DNA from: Varroa destructor | Lineage: Eukaryota; Arthropoda; Arachnida; Mesostigmata; Varroidae | Reading direction: 5' to 3' | Assembly (NCBI RefSeq): GCF_002443255.2 | Contig: NW_019211456.1 | Span: 53,237,743-53,301,742 of the forward strand | DNA length: 64,000 nt | In this document: one piece after another, positions 25,100-38,031 of the stretch | Layout: every line of letters begins with the position of its first letter | Position numbering within the stretch: the first letter of the stretch is position 1 | Program-made: the position numbers and the translations under genes | Notes under the pieces: model-generated | Databases searched by the model: none | What the model saw: the letters and a program-made list of their open reading frames with translations, nothing else | What the model was told of the DNA's origin: nothing

Positions 25100-27443
25100 C
25101 CGGTATATGACACTCTCTATAGAATCATCATATCGTCAGCACCACTACTTTTACAGCTACAACAGGTGCTATCACTATTACTAGCTTAGAGATCACTGAC
25201 CATTACTGAACAGCTTCAGTTGTAGTGCAAACAAAAACATCGCGAACTTCTTTTTAGCCAAAAAAAAGTAATCATACTGATCGTCGCAATCACCATGATT
25301 ATAATTATGATTATAATAATTATCATTAGTGGTATTGTTGATAACTTTTCTAGCGCAATTCGTTAATTAACATAAAAAAAAAGGGAGTGGCTTCGTCCGT
25401 TCTCCGTAAAGTGAATTCGCCATAAAGTAGGAGGTTTTAAGAAACAGTCTGTGCTGGATAGAAGTTTGCGCTGTACCGATCGGATACTAAAGCACATCTA
25501 ATGGTAACTAAACTCTGTTCATTAATGAGAGGTGTCGCTTTGCGCTCATATGGCCGTGTATTTATAAACCATAGTATTCGATATATTACAATATATATGA
25601 TAATCCAATATTGTAGAGCATTACATATTTATGTGAACTTACCATACGCTTATTTGTCCTATATTTGTGGATCTGACATCAGTAGGAAGCGCGTCCAAGA
25701 CCGAATCCAATTATGCTAACTTCAGACATTTCATTAACTAAAACGGTTTTTAACAGACTTATCGCATTTTGTCATCTTTACCCTGCGAAACGCTGAACTA
25801 GACGATTAGATAGTAAGTTCTTTGTACGCGGAGTTTTTTTTTTCATAAAAAAGAATTTCTTTTTTCAAGAAAGAACAGATCGTTTCTTTGTGCTGTGCAT
25901 TCCCAAAAAGCCACCCTAGCGTAATTTATTAAAAGCATTAGCGTTGTGTAAATAATACATGCATTACTTGCAGTTGTAACATTACCGCTGTAACTAGGTA
26001 AAACGGGTAACCAGATAAGTTTGAGATACATGTGGTAACAAGTGCAGACCACACCAATTGACCGAAAGTTTTTAGTAAAACGAAAGTCATTTTTGCTTTT
26101 GGATATAACCTTTCGACGAGTTTCATCGAATAAGTGGCCGCTGACCATGAGCATCGAGGTTCCGCCTATTTGTTAGAAAACAGCTTTATACAGTCGGCAT
26201 GCCCATCAAAGGTTTGCATCGCAAACAAGAGTTACCGTATTTGCACTGTGTAATTCGAAAACTTCGAATCTGAAAAATTAGGGCAAATTACGGTAATGAC
26301 TACAATTTCTATCTTGAATTGCATTAGATATATATGTTGGTTCGGTTTAAGGGGTGAAACTTTCCGTAGATAGTCGTGCGCACCTATTCAACACCTCCGA
26401 TTAATATAAAAAGTGCAAAGCGCAAACAAGGTTCAAAATTGTGTGCCAGAAAGCATTGGCCAATTTTTTTAGTCCCGGCGTGCTGAGTACAAAGTAGTAC
26501 ACAGCTTGTCACAATTTAGATCAGGCAAATCGCTGCAGTTAACTAAAGCTCCATGGTGGGTATGCCGGGTGCACTTCTTGCTCGTTGTTCCTTAGGTCAA
26601 AAAGCTAGCGCAACAAACCGGGGTAGATGCGTGATGTTTGAGAAAATCTTTACGACGAGGAGTCTATAGCTAGGAATGATACTCAAAAGTGGCGTGCAAT
26701 GTTCAAAGGTGACACCTTTGACCGAAATTACGAAAACTTGATATTCCGAGTTTATTGAGGATTACCTAAGACCTTTTATATATCTCTCAAATACCTTTAG
26801 CCATAGATTTACTGTACACCCAGGAAATAATGGCTTGTGATTGGTTTAATAGATTATCCTTAATGGCTTGGACTCCTTGAAATCGAAACAAATGTGAAAT
26901 AAAGCAAATGTCGAAAATACTTCTTCGGCCATTCGGCATAGCTATTTTCAAGAGTTAAATGTAAATGTATAATTTAGCGATTTGAATAAACGACCATAAT
27001 TCGAAGCAACGAATGGTTTCTAATATATCTTATTTCTGATATATAATATTTGACTTTGTCGTTAGTACCTACCTAGGTTTACAAATATAAATTGACCAAA
27101 CAAAATGGAAGGAATAACTCAATAAGTGAACGTAAAAGCTTTGCTGATGAAATAATAATACACAGTTACAGTTACAAAAAAATACAAAAAATGTTAAGTA
27201 AAAAAATTCTGCATTACTAAAGAAAAATAAGGTAAAGCTTAAATGGCCAGCAGTAGATTAAAAGCGTTCTACTAACTATAGGCGCAACGTGCGTCACCTT
27301 ATCGTAACGCGGCCGATCAAGTAAATCTTAATAGTCATCTGAAATGGCTTAAAGTTTTGCTTTGCTCTCCTCTAGTATAAGTCCAGCACAACTTTCCAAT
27401 TATGGAGTGGACTTTCAGGTAGTCTATAGAAAACCATAATTAC

Positions 27444-27460
27444 TATATATATATATATAT
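27444..27460. repeat. TA microsatellite
   Basis: A short uninterrupted TA run of about 17 bases. Confidence 0.85.
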
Positions 27461-30400
27461 CGATATTTACGCTTTTATACTTCTACTAAAGAAATCTAAA
27501 CTAAAAAATTATTTTTCCTTTTTCCTTTTTAGCTTCCAATTTAGAGACTAGTCTAACCCAACGCCTTAACATTTTTTGTAGGTAAATAGTTTAGTAAAAG
27601 GCTGTTCTTTGCCTTTAGCCTTTTGCGCAAAAGTAGACTGAAGTAGATATATTATATTTAAATAGTATGTTTCTCTTTGGTGTTATTGAACTACTTCGGA
27701 TTTCTCAACAATTGACAACGACGCCGTCTGTAAAACCATTTGCTCGTGTTCTTGGTTCGCCCAACGATGACTTCTCAGATCATTTTCTTAGCCCGGTTAC
27801 CACCGTTATGATGATGGTTATAACTCAAAAATCGGTAAAGATGGTCGCATCGAGTGACCACAGTAATTCACTGTCAAGGCCGACTACAACGGGGGGTAAC
27901 ACACATAGTAGCACATATCTATCAAGTGGTCGCATAATAAATACCAACAAATTAGGCGGCAAAATATAGATATAACACGGAGAATGCTGTGGAGGATGTA
28001 TAAGTGTAATAACACATTATGAAAGATGTAAAAACAACGAAAAGTTTACTGGGTTAAGCATACATGCTACCAGATTCGCGCACACTTTACAGATATCACT
28101 GACAGCACACCTACCTAAAGGCTAACAATTTTCCGGAAACCAACAATTAATTTCAGTATCAAGAACGAAATAATGTCTTTTTCGTGGTAGCTGTAATCAG
28201 AGGCTCGGCGCGTTTCTATCAATTCTTTTTTGGCCGTCAACACTGCTTGATTCTAATCTCTCAAAAAGAAAGCATGAAGATGTTTCCAAGAAAAAACAGA
28301 AACAGCAAAGCAAAAGGGCAAGAAAAAAAAAACATTATATTAACCACCACCATCACCTATTGGCACAATTGGTCGCAACCGTGCTAGCATTTATGCCTGT
28401 CAATTTCCTATACGATGCACCGTTACATTATTGTCAAAAATTAGTAGTTCTCAATAACAACAAAATGACAAATGTAAGTGATCTGTTTTATGATATGTCA
28501 AACGTTTTTGTTGAGATGCGTTTGAGAATGACTACTGAAAGTGGTAAGCCGCGCCTTAAAAACTAAACTGATAGACGTGGCTCAAGTGAGACCTATTTTG
28601 TTACAAAAATGTGCTTGTAAAACTTCCATCGCATGCGCGCCTGCTATTAAACCGGCAAAAGCTTAACGTTGTTAATACGCGTTCGTGTGTATGTAGCTGC
28701 GTGTCTGTGTGTATTCTCAAAGGTTCATAGCAAATGTTTCTTTTCACAGATATCTTTCACGTTTAAGGATTGAAGTTGTTTCCGTGCATACGTAGCCTCT
28801 TTACAATGGTTATTCCTCTATTTTCGTTGTTTCTCTATTACACATTACAATCTTTGACGATTTCCGACGTTTCACTTAACAATCTCATCGTTGCTGTTGC
28901 TGATACGGTAATCGTTACAAAAATCGTTGCCTTGCTAAAAACAGTTAGTTTTAGCAACTAGCAGCCGGACCGAATTTCGTAGTTTATCGTCGAAGAAGGG
29001 GTGAAAGGTCACCAAGAAGTGAAAATGTATATTTGCGAGTTTATTTTTGCTCTGGCTGGTATTTTGTCAATACCCCATTCAGTTTGAACATATTGCTCCC
29101 TCAGATTGTCATTCTATGAATCCGTCTTTATCATGCAAATAACAACGAGCACTTTCAAAAGCAAAAACAAAGAACGTTAAAAGAAAACCAATGGTAAGCC
29201 TCTATTGTATTGTATGAAAATAGACCCGCGACAAATCATTTATTTGTATAGTTATAATTGCTATTACTACAATTGTCTGCAGTGTGAATAATAAGTCGTA
29301 TTAGCATTCGTTTCTCTATTTCTTACCTGTGTTTCAGAATTATTGAATCACTGCAGTGTACGAGATCTTATTACTGAGAAAGTTACGAAATGTTGATTAT
29401 GTTCATTTTTCTAGTGGATGACCGCTACAGTAAAACGTATATTTGCATCTTCTTTTTTTACTCTCCACAATCTTCATTTTCTATAATTCTTGTTATTTAC
29501 GTTGCTGACTCCTTACAAGCAATATTTGAAATTGTACTATACAGCCACACTGTCGACGACTTTTATTTCTTATATTTTCACGTCACTGGATAGCATAAAG
29601 TAGCCGTTGGGAGTCTTTTCGATTTCACTTCTTTCGGTTACCTTAAATACTGCCATTGAACGTTCGCAAGGAGGTCTTGGTTCATGGAAACAATAATAAG
29701 CCAATGAGCATTTTAGTCTATCCATCTAACTTTATTGCTTGTGCACTGTAATATCGATGTTGTTTTAGTATCTGGGGATAATTCAAGTACGAAGAGATAA
29801 GTCTAAACTAAATATAGAAAAGCCTCGCCATCTCATTCTGAGTATAACTGTCTCAACTGGCAATATTCTTTTGCAGGGTATAATAATTTAAAGTACATTA
29901 ATTAGGAAATGCTTTTTAGTCAAAAAAATTTTGATTTTGTAATAGAAAAAATATCCTTAGACCAAAAGTGCCTGTGATTTTATTAAAACCGTGGGATGAT
30001 CGAAATTATTAACTCATAAATTAATGTGACAAAAAATGGGAACATTTTAGTGACTTTAGACTGATGGCGGAGCCCGACGGCGTACTGATTTTTTTGGCAG
30101 TGAATGAAACTTTTTAGGTGTGATATGCATATGACGCAATATTGCGGGTCGCAATATTACACCGGTATAGTATTCGAGTAAACCCAACTTCTCCTGGTGT
30201 TCACTAATTGTTTCCTGTTCAGGAATGGTTGGTATAATAGATGAGAGCCCTTGAGTAGTTTTATGCAACTTCATATTTTTACGAAATTAAGTTTGAAAGG
30301 CAACAGGCATGATTGAAAAACAGCCCAGCAATCGCTAGGATAAAAAATGCCGAGCATAGCTTATTTTAACTGAAGTTTAAACGATAAGCCATATTGATAC

Positions 30401-30538
30401 AGCGACAAATCCGTTTACAATGGCGTTATCATTATTACTCTTTCGACTTTGTTAAGTGCAAAAGTGATAATCGTTTCCCGGTTCAGATTGGTCGAAGTAA
30501 GCTTCGTTCTTGTTTCGGTCGTCTCCTAATTTCCCAGA

Positions 30539-30811
30539 ATGAACGTTAATTGTAACGGTAGTAAACTACTGTCTTTGGGTGAATCAACCTTAGATCCACA
30601 TCTTTCTTACAATTTCATGCTGTCGCTTTGCCAAAGTAGAAGGGTTGTGCCACCAAGTGCTTACATCACTGCTCCGGTTTCAGGTTATTCGGGCTTTATG
30701 GTTGATTTGCGCGTTCATTGCGTTAACGGAAAAGCAGGATCGACCAGAACACATGGTGCTATGGTAGCGACATGTTACGCACAACAACAGGATTACCAAA
30801 AGATGTTTTAG
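30539..30811 (+). CDS. Candidate terminal exon with polyadenylation signal, unrecognised
   Basis: A 90-codon frame starts at an ATG with A at -3. Directly before it lies a strong acceptor: a pyrimidine-rich tract from about 30505, a branch-point-like CTAAT and then TTTCCCAG ending at 30537. The stop TAG is followed 14 bases later by a canonical AATAAA at 30825-30830. The peptide has a balanced, protein-like composition (for example VVPPSAYITAPVSGYSGFMV) with five cysteines, but I recognise no family. Acceptor, open frame and polyadenylation signal in the right order suggest a last exon of a plus-strand gene. The frame could differ if an upstream exon enters in another phase. A minus-strand frame at 30844-31077 converges on it. 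Confidence 0.35.
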   Translation: MNVNCNGSKLLSLGESTLDPHLSYNFMLSLCQSRRVVPPSAYITAPVSGYSGFMVDLRVHCVNGKAGSTRTHGAMVATCYAQQQDYQKMF

Positions 30812-30824
30812 CGGTAATTTTAGC

Positions 30825-30830
30825 AATAAA
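30825..30830 (+). terminator. Polyadenylation signal AATAAA for the 30.5-kb candidate exon
   Basis: A canonical hexamer 14 bases after the TAG of the candidate exon. AATAAA is frequent by chance in AT-rich DNA; its value lies in the position. Confidence 0.35.
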
Positions 30831-30843
30831 AGTCCACTCATTC

Positions 30844-31077
30844 TTACAACAAGACCCTTTTTTTTAGCCTGAATCCGGTTTTAACCGTAACGACTGCTGC
30901 GATTGTGGAATGTCCTATATCAGCGTAATCACCATTGTCATAGATCATAGCCGCCGAGGTGTTAACATTCTTCATCCAAATCGCTAGACCTCCATTCGTC
31001 TTTCTTTTATCTGTAATATGTCCAGCGCCAAAACTTATCACTTGACGAATGCATACGCGTCCTGCTACACACAGCAT
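30844..31077 (-). CDS. Unrecognised open frame, convergent with the 30.5-kb frame
   Basis: The frame is ATG-initiated, 77 codons, with protein-like content (for example TNGGLAIWMKNVNTSAAMIY). An acceptor-like ATTACAG lies inside it and a donor-like GTAAGA overlaps its stop, so a smaller internal exon is possible. On the opposite strand the same DNA begins with a very strong acceptor (a run of eight T then AG at about 30869). The two readings compete and neither can be preferred by eye. Confidence 0.15.
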   Translation of the reverse strand: MLCVAGRVCIRQVISFGAGHITDKRKTNGGLAIWMKNVNTSAAMIYDNGDYADIGHSTIAAVVTVKTGFRLKKRVLL

Positions 31078-34000
31078 ATTATTTTGCGATACATACGCCT
31101 TTCGATGTAGGAGAGAGAAATACTGACCAAGCCGTTACCAACTGCTACAAGCAGTTGTGTTACTAGTAGCAACTGTAATAGTACAGGTAGTAGAAATAAG
31201 AGATTGACAGCCGCAGCTCGGCCACAGCAACAGCACAGGAAAAGACCACGCAAAGCATGCTGCTGCACGGACGGCTAGTAATGCTGCGTTTGCTGTTAAC
31301 ATATGCAGGCCGGACGTCACGCCAGCCCAATATTCACTTGCAACATCTGCAACATCTTCCGTCTACAATAATATTATCGATGAGCTACAAAAGAAAAAAG
31401 GCTCTCTTACGTAACAACAACAATAATCACACACGTTTCAAGTATGCATATAAAGGTAGACGCTAGAGCAAAATACGCACATAAATATATGTATGTAAAT
31501 ATATCAACATCGTGTAAATTAGTCGGAACGTACATAGTCAGCACTCAATCTATGCAAATGGCGACTACGCAGCCAGCTACAATAACAATAACAACAGCTA
31601 CTAGTACCACTGCTACTAAAAGCTAACTGATGATTTCACTTCTGGCTGCGTACGAACTATTTCAGCTGACCGCCAATAGTAAATTTAATTTTCGCCTTGA
31701 AGGAATCCTAATAACTGATCACCATATCCTTAAATATATCGTGTATTTCTTTCTATCTCGCCTTCACAAATACACCTACTATACTAAAATATAGTACATA
31801 AAAATAAGTAGAATTTGCACGAAAATGAGCTGAAAAATTGAAATTGAAATTTAGCTATTCTTTTAACGGTTAAAGCAGCAGAAATTGACCTTTTGACCAT
31901 AAAAATTACATTTTATCGGCACAATGGAAAAATTCATATATATCGCAATATTAATGGTTACATTTTGATTAATGCACTGTTAATGATAGACGCACTAAAA
32001 GAATTTGTTTTATGCTAGCGCCTGCCGCGCTGCGACACTCAGCTTGCGATCTACAGCACTAGAGCTGCAACTAATGCGTTTCTCTGTTGGCTTCTATGTG
32101 GACTTTCTACACACATTGTTAATCTGCCGCAACATTCATCGCTTTCGACAGCAAATGGACAGTGTCACTTTATCCTATCTATCGAATACTATTGACTCTC
32201 TATTCTGTTCCGCATATCCTCAACCGAAGACGCAATTACCAATTTCGATCATAATCATCTGGAAATTTAGATCGTGTGCAGTGAAGCTTTTGTAGCCTAA
32301 CGGTTATCGAGAATACGAACACTTTCTTTCAGTTAATATTAAAGCCTCTAAATAAGCTCGACTCTTAAGACCTTACTGAAGGCGAGCTTTAAAGTCATAT
32401 TTCATCGCCATTTCATAGCTATAGTTCTTATTATACTAGGAGCAAAATTTGAAAAAAAACGCTAACAAAACTGGGCTATGAAATGTAAGCACCTAGTTTA
32501 CTTGCGGTTTTTAGTTTTTATACTCTTTTTATTTTTATTGATACTGTCTTCGGGAAACTTAAGTTGAATTTAATATTTAATTTACTAATAAAATATCCTA
32601 CAGCCAAACACTGGCTGGTTCCCAAGAGCTGGCTTCCATCTTCATTTCTGTACATTCGCTGTACGCAAACAAATAAGATGGAGGTTAATTGAGGATCAGG
32701 AAAAGAAACGTTACTTTTTGGACAAGAGTGTACCAATATCTTAAATGTCTGAAACAAGCTGCAGGTTGGCGACCGGAGTTTCAGGTCTTATTCAGCAGAT
32801 ATACTCACATAAATAAATCTGTCATTTCAATATAAGCCTGTTGCTTTTTTTACCTTTACTGTGCTTGGCTTTCTGTCACTGATGTCATTTAATAGGAGAC
32901 TTGAAGAAGCCGCTAAAAGTGATATTTTTCTCTAATAACTGATGTCTCTTATAACATTGAGATGACGAGTTTTAATTATCAAATGCTTAAATCGGGATAT
33001 ATTTATTTTAAGTTTGTTAAGAACTCAAACGAGAACAATTGCTACAGTTTAATTGTGTCACAGATTTCTATTAAAAGAAAAATTATTCAGATTTACCATT
33101 TACCATTATTATTATATGAATATCTTCTACTTTAATACATATTGCAGTATTCCACGGCCGAAATAAGAGGCTACTCAAACATTCCCTCTCTTCCATTTTG
33201 GAGCCAGCAAAGGCACATAACTTTTTATTAAAAGTATTTACAAATAACTTAGAGAAACCGAGTACTTCTGATTAAACTGTTAAAATCACTATCTCGTTAC
33301 GATGTTTACGAAAAAAAAAACTGTCACTTGTGAACTGCTGATAATGTAAGTTACTCGCGAACAAAAACCAAGTAAATTGAATTGTTGTAAAATTGCCTTA
33401 CGGGAAGTTGCAAGCACCTCCCAATTACTTTTAGCTATTCAATAAGGAAAATTTATTGAAATAAAAAACGACATCGCCTTTTGTAGGAGTTAATTGTTAG
33501 TTTTGTGTTATACAGAGATGTATTTCGAAAGACGCTGGCCGTGTTGGCTACAAATTGGAGCTACGTCTGGAAATATGTAACCCGAAGTTAAAGCCCAGCT
33601 TGACACTGACTTCTGTTTATAACAGGACTTTATTCACCTTTAGAGAGAAAGGTCCTTGTGATCTACAGCAATTAAAATGAATGAACAGATTTAATAACAG
33701 AGTAGACTTAGAGCCCCATTAAATGCCAGTCATTTTTATTAGGTTCCCAATTAGTTAAAATCACCTAATACTGATCGTTAATCTTACGGCTACCTGCTAT
33801 TCATTCTTCGCTGCTCTTCGATTTTTATTACCTTTGTACCGATTTTAAATCATTAAAAATAATAAATTTATCGATCATGAATACGTAGACGAGTACTAAG
33901 TTTATAAAAATCACTGAAATATTTGTCGAAACAATCAAAACGAGGTTTCTTTTGTTTAAATATTTTATAGATAAATGGGAGGCCATTTACCTAATACTAG

Positions 34001-36090
34001 CCTGTGTGAATATAAGGTATTTATTTACTGGGCCATTTTGTTGATGCCGGTCTTCAAGGGCGCCGCCCTGTGTTGAGACGTATGATGAGTGTATTAAAAT
34101 CAATTTTTTTTTTTTATAATAGTATTTAGAATAGGGCGCCGGAATTTTTGAAAAAAAGGATTTTTAAATGAAAAACAGTAATTGTATGACTATGTGTGCA
34201 AATCATTTACAGCATCAGAACTCATCGTACTGAAAAGTAATGTGATAGTTACGTTACCGCTATGTTTATTTTTTAGTTAGAAGCTCTGTAACAGGCTATT
34301 TTATAACTATTAAAATCTGTAAGACATCCAAGACGTACAGAGTTGTACAAAAGTCAAAAGTGTTCCAAAATTTATGCACGTGACAGAAGCAAACAGCCTA
34401 ATTGTGCCGAAAAAACAGTTCACAATTCAATAATTTTTCAGCAACGATGATTAGGACTGGATTGTTCTTGGGGCTGTTTACTATGAAGTAAGTAAATTAA
34501 CTAGAAAAAGAGAACGGATCACGATAATTATGTACTCTATTCTGTAGAATGCGTTGCCATTTCTTACCGTTGCCTGGAGATAGCACCCATATCCAACTCT
34601 TTAACAAAAAATTTGGCAATCGATTCTCCGAAAATTCAATTTCGTACATACTCAATAGACATTGAAAAGTTAGGTATGTTTTGCGTTACTATCATGAAGA
34701 CAGTCTAACAATTTTCTTTTTTATACGTAGCAAACCCTGTAGCGGACTAAGTGCGCAGCGGATTTCAAATCTCAAGCGTTAAAACTACATCAATTTCCAT
34801 TGGGTACGAGAGTATAAACTGCGAGATCAAAAGAAGTTTGTTTTCATTTAATTTTTCAAGTGGATATGATACGATTGCGTAAATGTTACAGCTCGGACAC
34901 AACTTCGACAGCTCTGTTTGCTATATGGTAAGCTAGTAACGTGTAAAGAAGGGATTTTTCGTTTTATTGAAATTTAAGTGAATGCAATTATCGATTCGTA
35001 TTATATAAACTTCTAGGTCTTAAAAATTATATTTTGAGCAAAGAACATTGTGGCATATTTTTTCTCTCCACTTAATACATTCTAAAGTTTCAGTAAATAG
35101 CATTATAAGGTGTTTCTTGCGCTTGCAAATTTAATTTAAAATTTTTTTCCGAGGTTACTCTTCAACGTTGTAAGCTATAACACTGAGGATTGCGTTAAAA
35201 GTGTTAGAAAAACATAGGTTAGCTATACTCTTGTCTTCTATTCTACGGGTAGCGTAACTACCCATCGCACACATATTCGGCCGCATTCAGTAATTTGACA
35301 TATTTTAGAAATTATTTCAATTTTTCGTTTTCATTCTAAAGAGTTTCTTTGATTTTCTCATTTATCCCCCACGTGTCAAATATACCGCCACAACCACAGC
35401 GGCTATATCTGACTGGAGCTTATGAAAAACGCAGTTTTACAAAGAACCATTTTTAATAAATCAGAATGTATGTATAAATTACACATATATATAGATAAAT
35501 ATATACAAACTTTTACATATACACAAGCTCTAGCTCGTTTAAAAGCATAGGTTCAACATTGTTAATTATTATCGTTATTTTTGCGATTTTTATTTATTTA
35601 GTACCATTAGCTATTTACCCTATATAAACAAGTCCTCGAAATCATTTATTTTATGCTTTAGTATCAAGGGCTTGCACGAGCCTAACTTAGTGAATGTTGC
35701 TGTTATCTGGAGTTTCTCCGACAAACCTATACAACGACATGGTAGCCATAAAAGCAGCTATTAAAGTTAACAAGAATATCTAAGTTTCCTTATTTCCCTG
35801 ATTTTTAATACTTAATATTAAATTTTTGCCAATACTGAGGTTTAAGCCAGCATGGTAGCATGCATGTCAGTTACCGTTGCAACGCACCACGCACGCCACG
35901 CTGCCCCTTACTAATACTACGATATCTATGTTAGATACGACCAGGTTTTGTGCACTTTTTACAACAAGTTTTTACTAGTTTGGGAAGTGGGTTGCATCTG
36001 TTAGCTTTGCACCTCTGAAATCCTTTATATGTTCCAAACACCACCATGAAGTACTATTTCGCAAACTAGTCTAGTACTTTTTAGTAAGAA
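31078..36090. other. Region without a recognised gene
   Basis: 31078-31630 looks somewhat GC-richer, with CAA/ACA-rich sequence and competing short frames on both strands. From 31630 on the DNA is AT-rich with T and A runs and nothing I recognise. Confidence 0.5.
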
Positions 36091-36847
36091 ATGATGAATT
36101 CGTCATTATTCAGAAAGGGATTCGAACAATCGGCAATCTTAACAGGAAAAAAGACCACTCTTCAAACAGAACAGCTTACACCAAATGGAACGCACTATAT
36201 TCCTATACCTGGAGCATCCAAATCCCAATTATATCATGAAGTGTTTACTAGATCATTCCGATCTTGTACAGAGCAAGTACAGACCCGGAAAAAGAAGCCG
36301 TGGTAGAATCAAGATTACTCTAGAAGCAAGGCTATAAAACACCAGACCGAGGTATTGGCATCCATTTGTCTTCATATTCCAGCCATATTATACTGCCTAC
36401 AAAATCTGTAGCAGATACGTCATGCGACCAGCTAAACGTAGACATGAACAGCAGCTCTTCAACCAAATACAGCAACAACCTCGCTTGTGACTGCGTAAGG
36501 CACGAGGACAGCGGAGGAGGATATTATGCCTCATGACCTTAAGTTCATAGAAGGTCACTTACCACATTGACTCATAGACGATCTTAATTAGAGAAGGATA
36601 GTTGAGAGAGAGATGAACCCGAGAAGCACTTGGAGCTGGACAGTGAAGGATAGTCGAGACCTTTCAAAAACTGTTGAGCAACAAATTTTCTGACCCAAAC
36701 AGTTCGCGCAACGAAGATTTCAAGGAAGCATTCGTGCTAGCCTCTTGTTGAACTATAATTTTAGTTAGATCAGTTAGAATAATAATAATAATAAAAAGTA
36801 AAAAAAATATACAAAAATAAAAAAATAATAATAATAAAAAAGAAAAG
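36091..36847 (+). other. Unrecognised exon-like or retroposon-like unit with A-rich tail
   Basis: This block differs from its surroundings: moderate GC, several plus-strand frames in different phases, and an A/T-rich tail. The frames are 36091-36306 (71 codons, ending in the basic TRKKKPW) and about 36338-36490 (including YVMRPAKRRHEQQLFNQIQQ, ending TGA). An acceptor-like CATATTCCAG precedes the second. The block ends at 36778-36847 with ATA and A runs that include AATAAA at about 36789. It could be two exons and a 3' UTR of a gene, or a decayed retroposed copy. I recognise no domain and found no flanking duplication by eye. Confidence 0.25.
36778..36847. repeat. ATA/A-rich low-complexity tail
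   Basis: About 70 bases consisting almost only of AAT and A runs, following the 36.1-36.8 kb unit. Confidence 0.8.
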
Positions 36848-37752
36848 CTATAATAATCTAGCTATAATTCGATAAATTTTTTATGTACTATGCCTTTTAA
36901 ACACACCCGGAAAACTAATCTCAAGTGCAGTCTAATCTAAAAGAAATCAGCGATAGAATACAAAAAAAAAAATTTAAATACTACAGCCTTCCTATTTGAT
37001 CCATTAAGTGGAAAACTTGTCTGGTGGCATGCTTGCTTGGTGCTACTTTGTAGTGCGGCAGGCAGAAGAATCGCTGTAGTTGGCATCTGGTAAGCAACCC
37101 TATCGAACATCGATGACGACCACCGGAACGAACACTACAACGGTAATTGACGTCGTTTACCCGTGAATTGAACTCGATGGTAACATTTCATAGCAAACCA
37201 CGAGCTTTGTCTGCAGGAAAGACGAATATCAACTTTATCTAGCAAACTCAAAAAAGTTCAACACAGTCGGGTAAATACAAACATGCTATCTAAGCAGAAA
37301 GCCATTGAATTCATATACTGCGAATACTGTGCCTCATCATCGTCATCGTACTGCTGCTGTTAGCGGTGGGGCCCTAAACCTCGTTATCTAAACATTTTCC
37401 CATGGCTGTCTGTTCACCATTCTATATCACTGAACCTCTTCCTCCTTACCGATACTTGTATATTATATGTCCAGTTGGCCTCCATATAGCTGAAACAGCC
37501 AGCTATGTTGAGTAAACGAGAAATCACTTTCTGCTGTTCTACTATTATGGGTGCTTCTTCTTCTGTCTGATTATCCGAAGCGCTTTATCACAAGAAGATA
37601 ACGATTTTGTTGCTGCTTACTACCGTCATCTGTTAAGAGAGCATTATATGATGTCGTTGCTTTGAAACGCTACTGCTCTGCTATATGCACTAGATGTACC
37701 TAGGCTACCTTATCGTCTTGGTGTTTTTTGGTTTTAAACACCAACATCAGGA
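36848..37752. other. Region without a recognised gene
   Basis: Mixed-composition DNA with no frame long enough to support. It includes a TCATCG/CTG-rich stretch near 37335-37360 and a donor-like CTGGTAAGC at about 37089, neither attached to anything I can identify. Confidence 0.4.
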
Positions 37753-38031
37753 TCATTCGCTGTTTGTGGGATCACTGTCTTCCCACTGAGCTGTTATTTT
37801 CTCCACCTCGTACTCGAGAATACTAAAACAAGACATTAAACTGCTAGTACTGCGGCCACACTTGCTTCGCGCTTTCATGTCATTGGTTCGTGGTTTTGAT
37901 CTATTAATACAAAACTTTGTGTCTTTTGATTGCGAAGCGATACTACATATTTTCATTAAAAATTGTTGCAAAGTCATGAAACGGTATCGAAATTGCACAT
38001 TTTGCCTACAACTCCGTAGGTTTTCACCCAT
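37753..38031 (-). CDS. Unrecognised 92-codon frame
   Basis: The frame starts with ATG in good context (A at -3, G at +4) and ends in an acidic tail (EYEVEKITAQWEDSDPTNSE). The middle is Ser/Lys/Arg-rich. No domain, signal peptide or membrane segment is visible, and no acceptor or polyadenylation signal was tied to it. About a dozen frames of this length are expected by chance in such a window, so it is only a candidate. Confidence 0.15.
   Translation of the reverse strand: MGENLRSCRQNVQFRYRFMTLQQFLMKICSIASQSKDTKFCINRSKPRTNDMKARSKCGRSTSSLMSCFSILEYEVEKITAQWEDSDPTNSE

Larger units (their letters stand above)
23482..30538. other. Mostly gene-free region with one GC-rich patch
   Basis: AT-rich DNA without a recognisable gene. 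It contains a distinctly GC-richer patch at about 24750-25120 with two short divergent frames (see findings), an ATT/ATA-rich run at about 25296-25326 and a TA microsatellite at 27444-27460. Other frames are short and chance-like. Confidence 0.5.

Noticed and set aside
25843..26154. 103-codon minus-strand frame
   Set aside because: No recognisable domain, and a second frame of 62 codons is open in another phase over the same bases. Consistent with chance.
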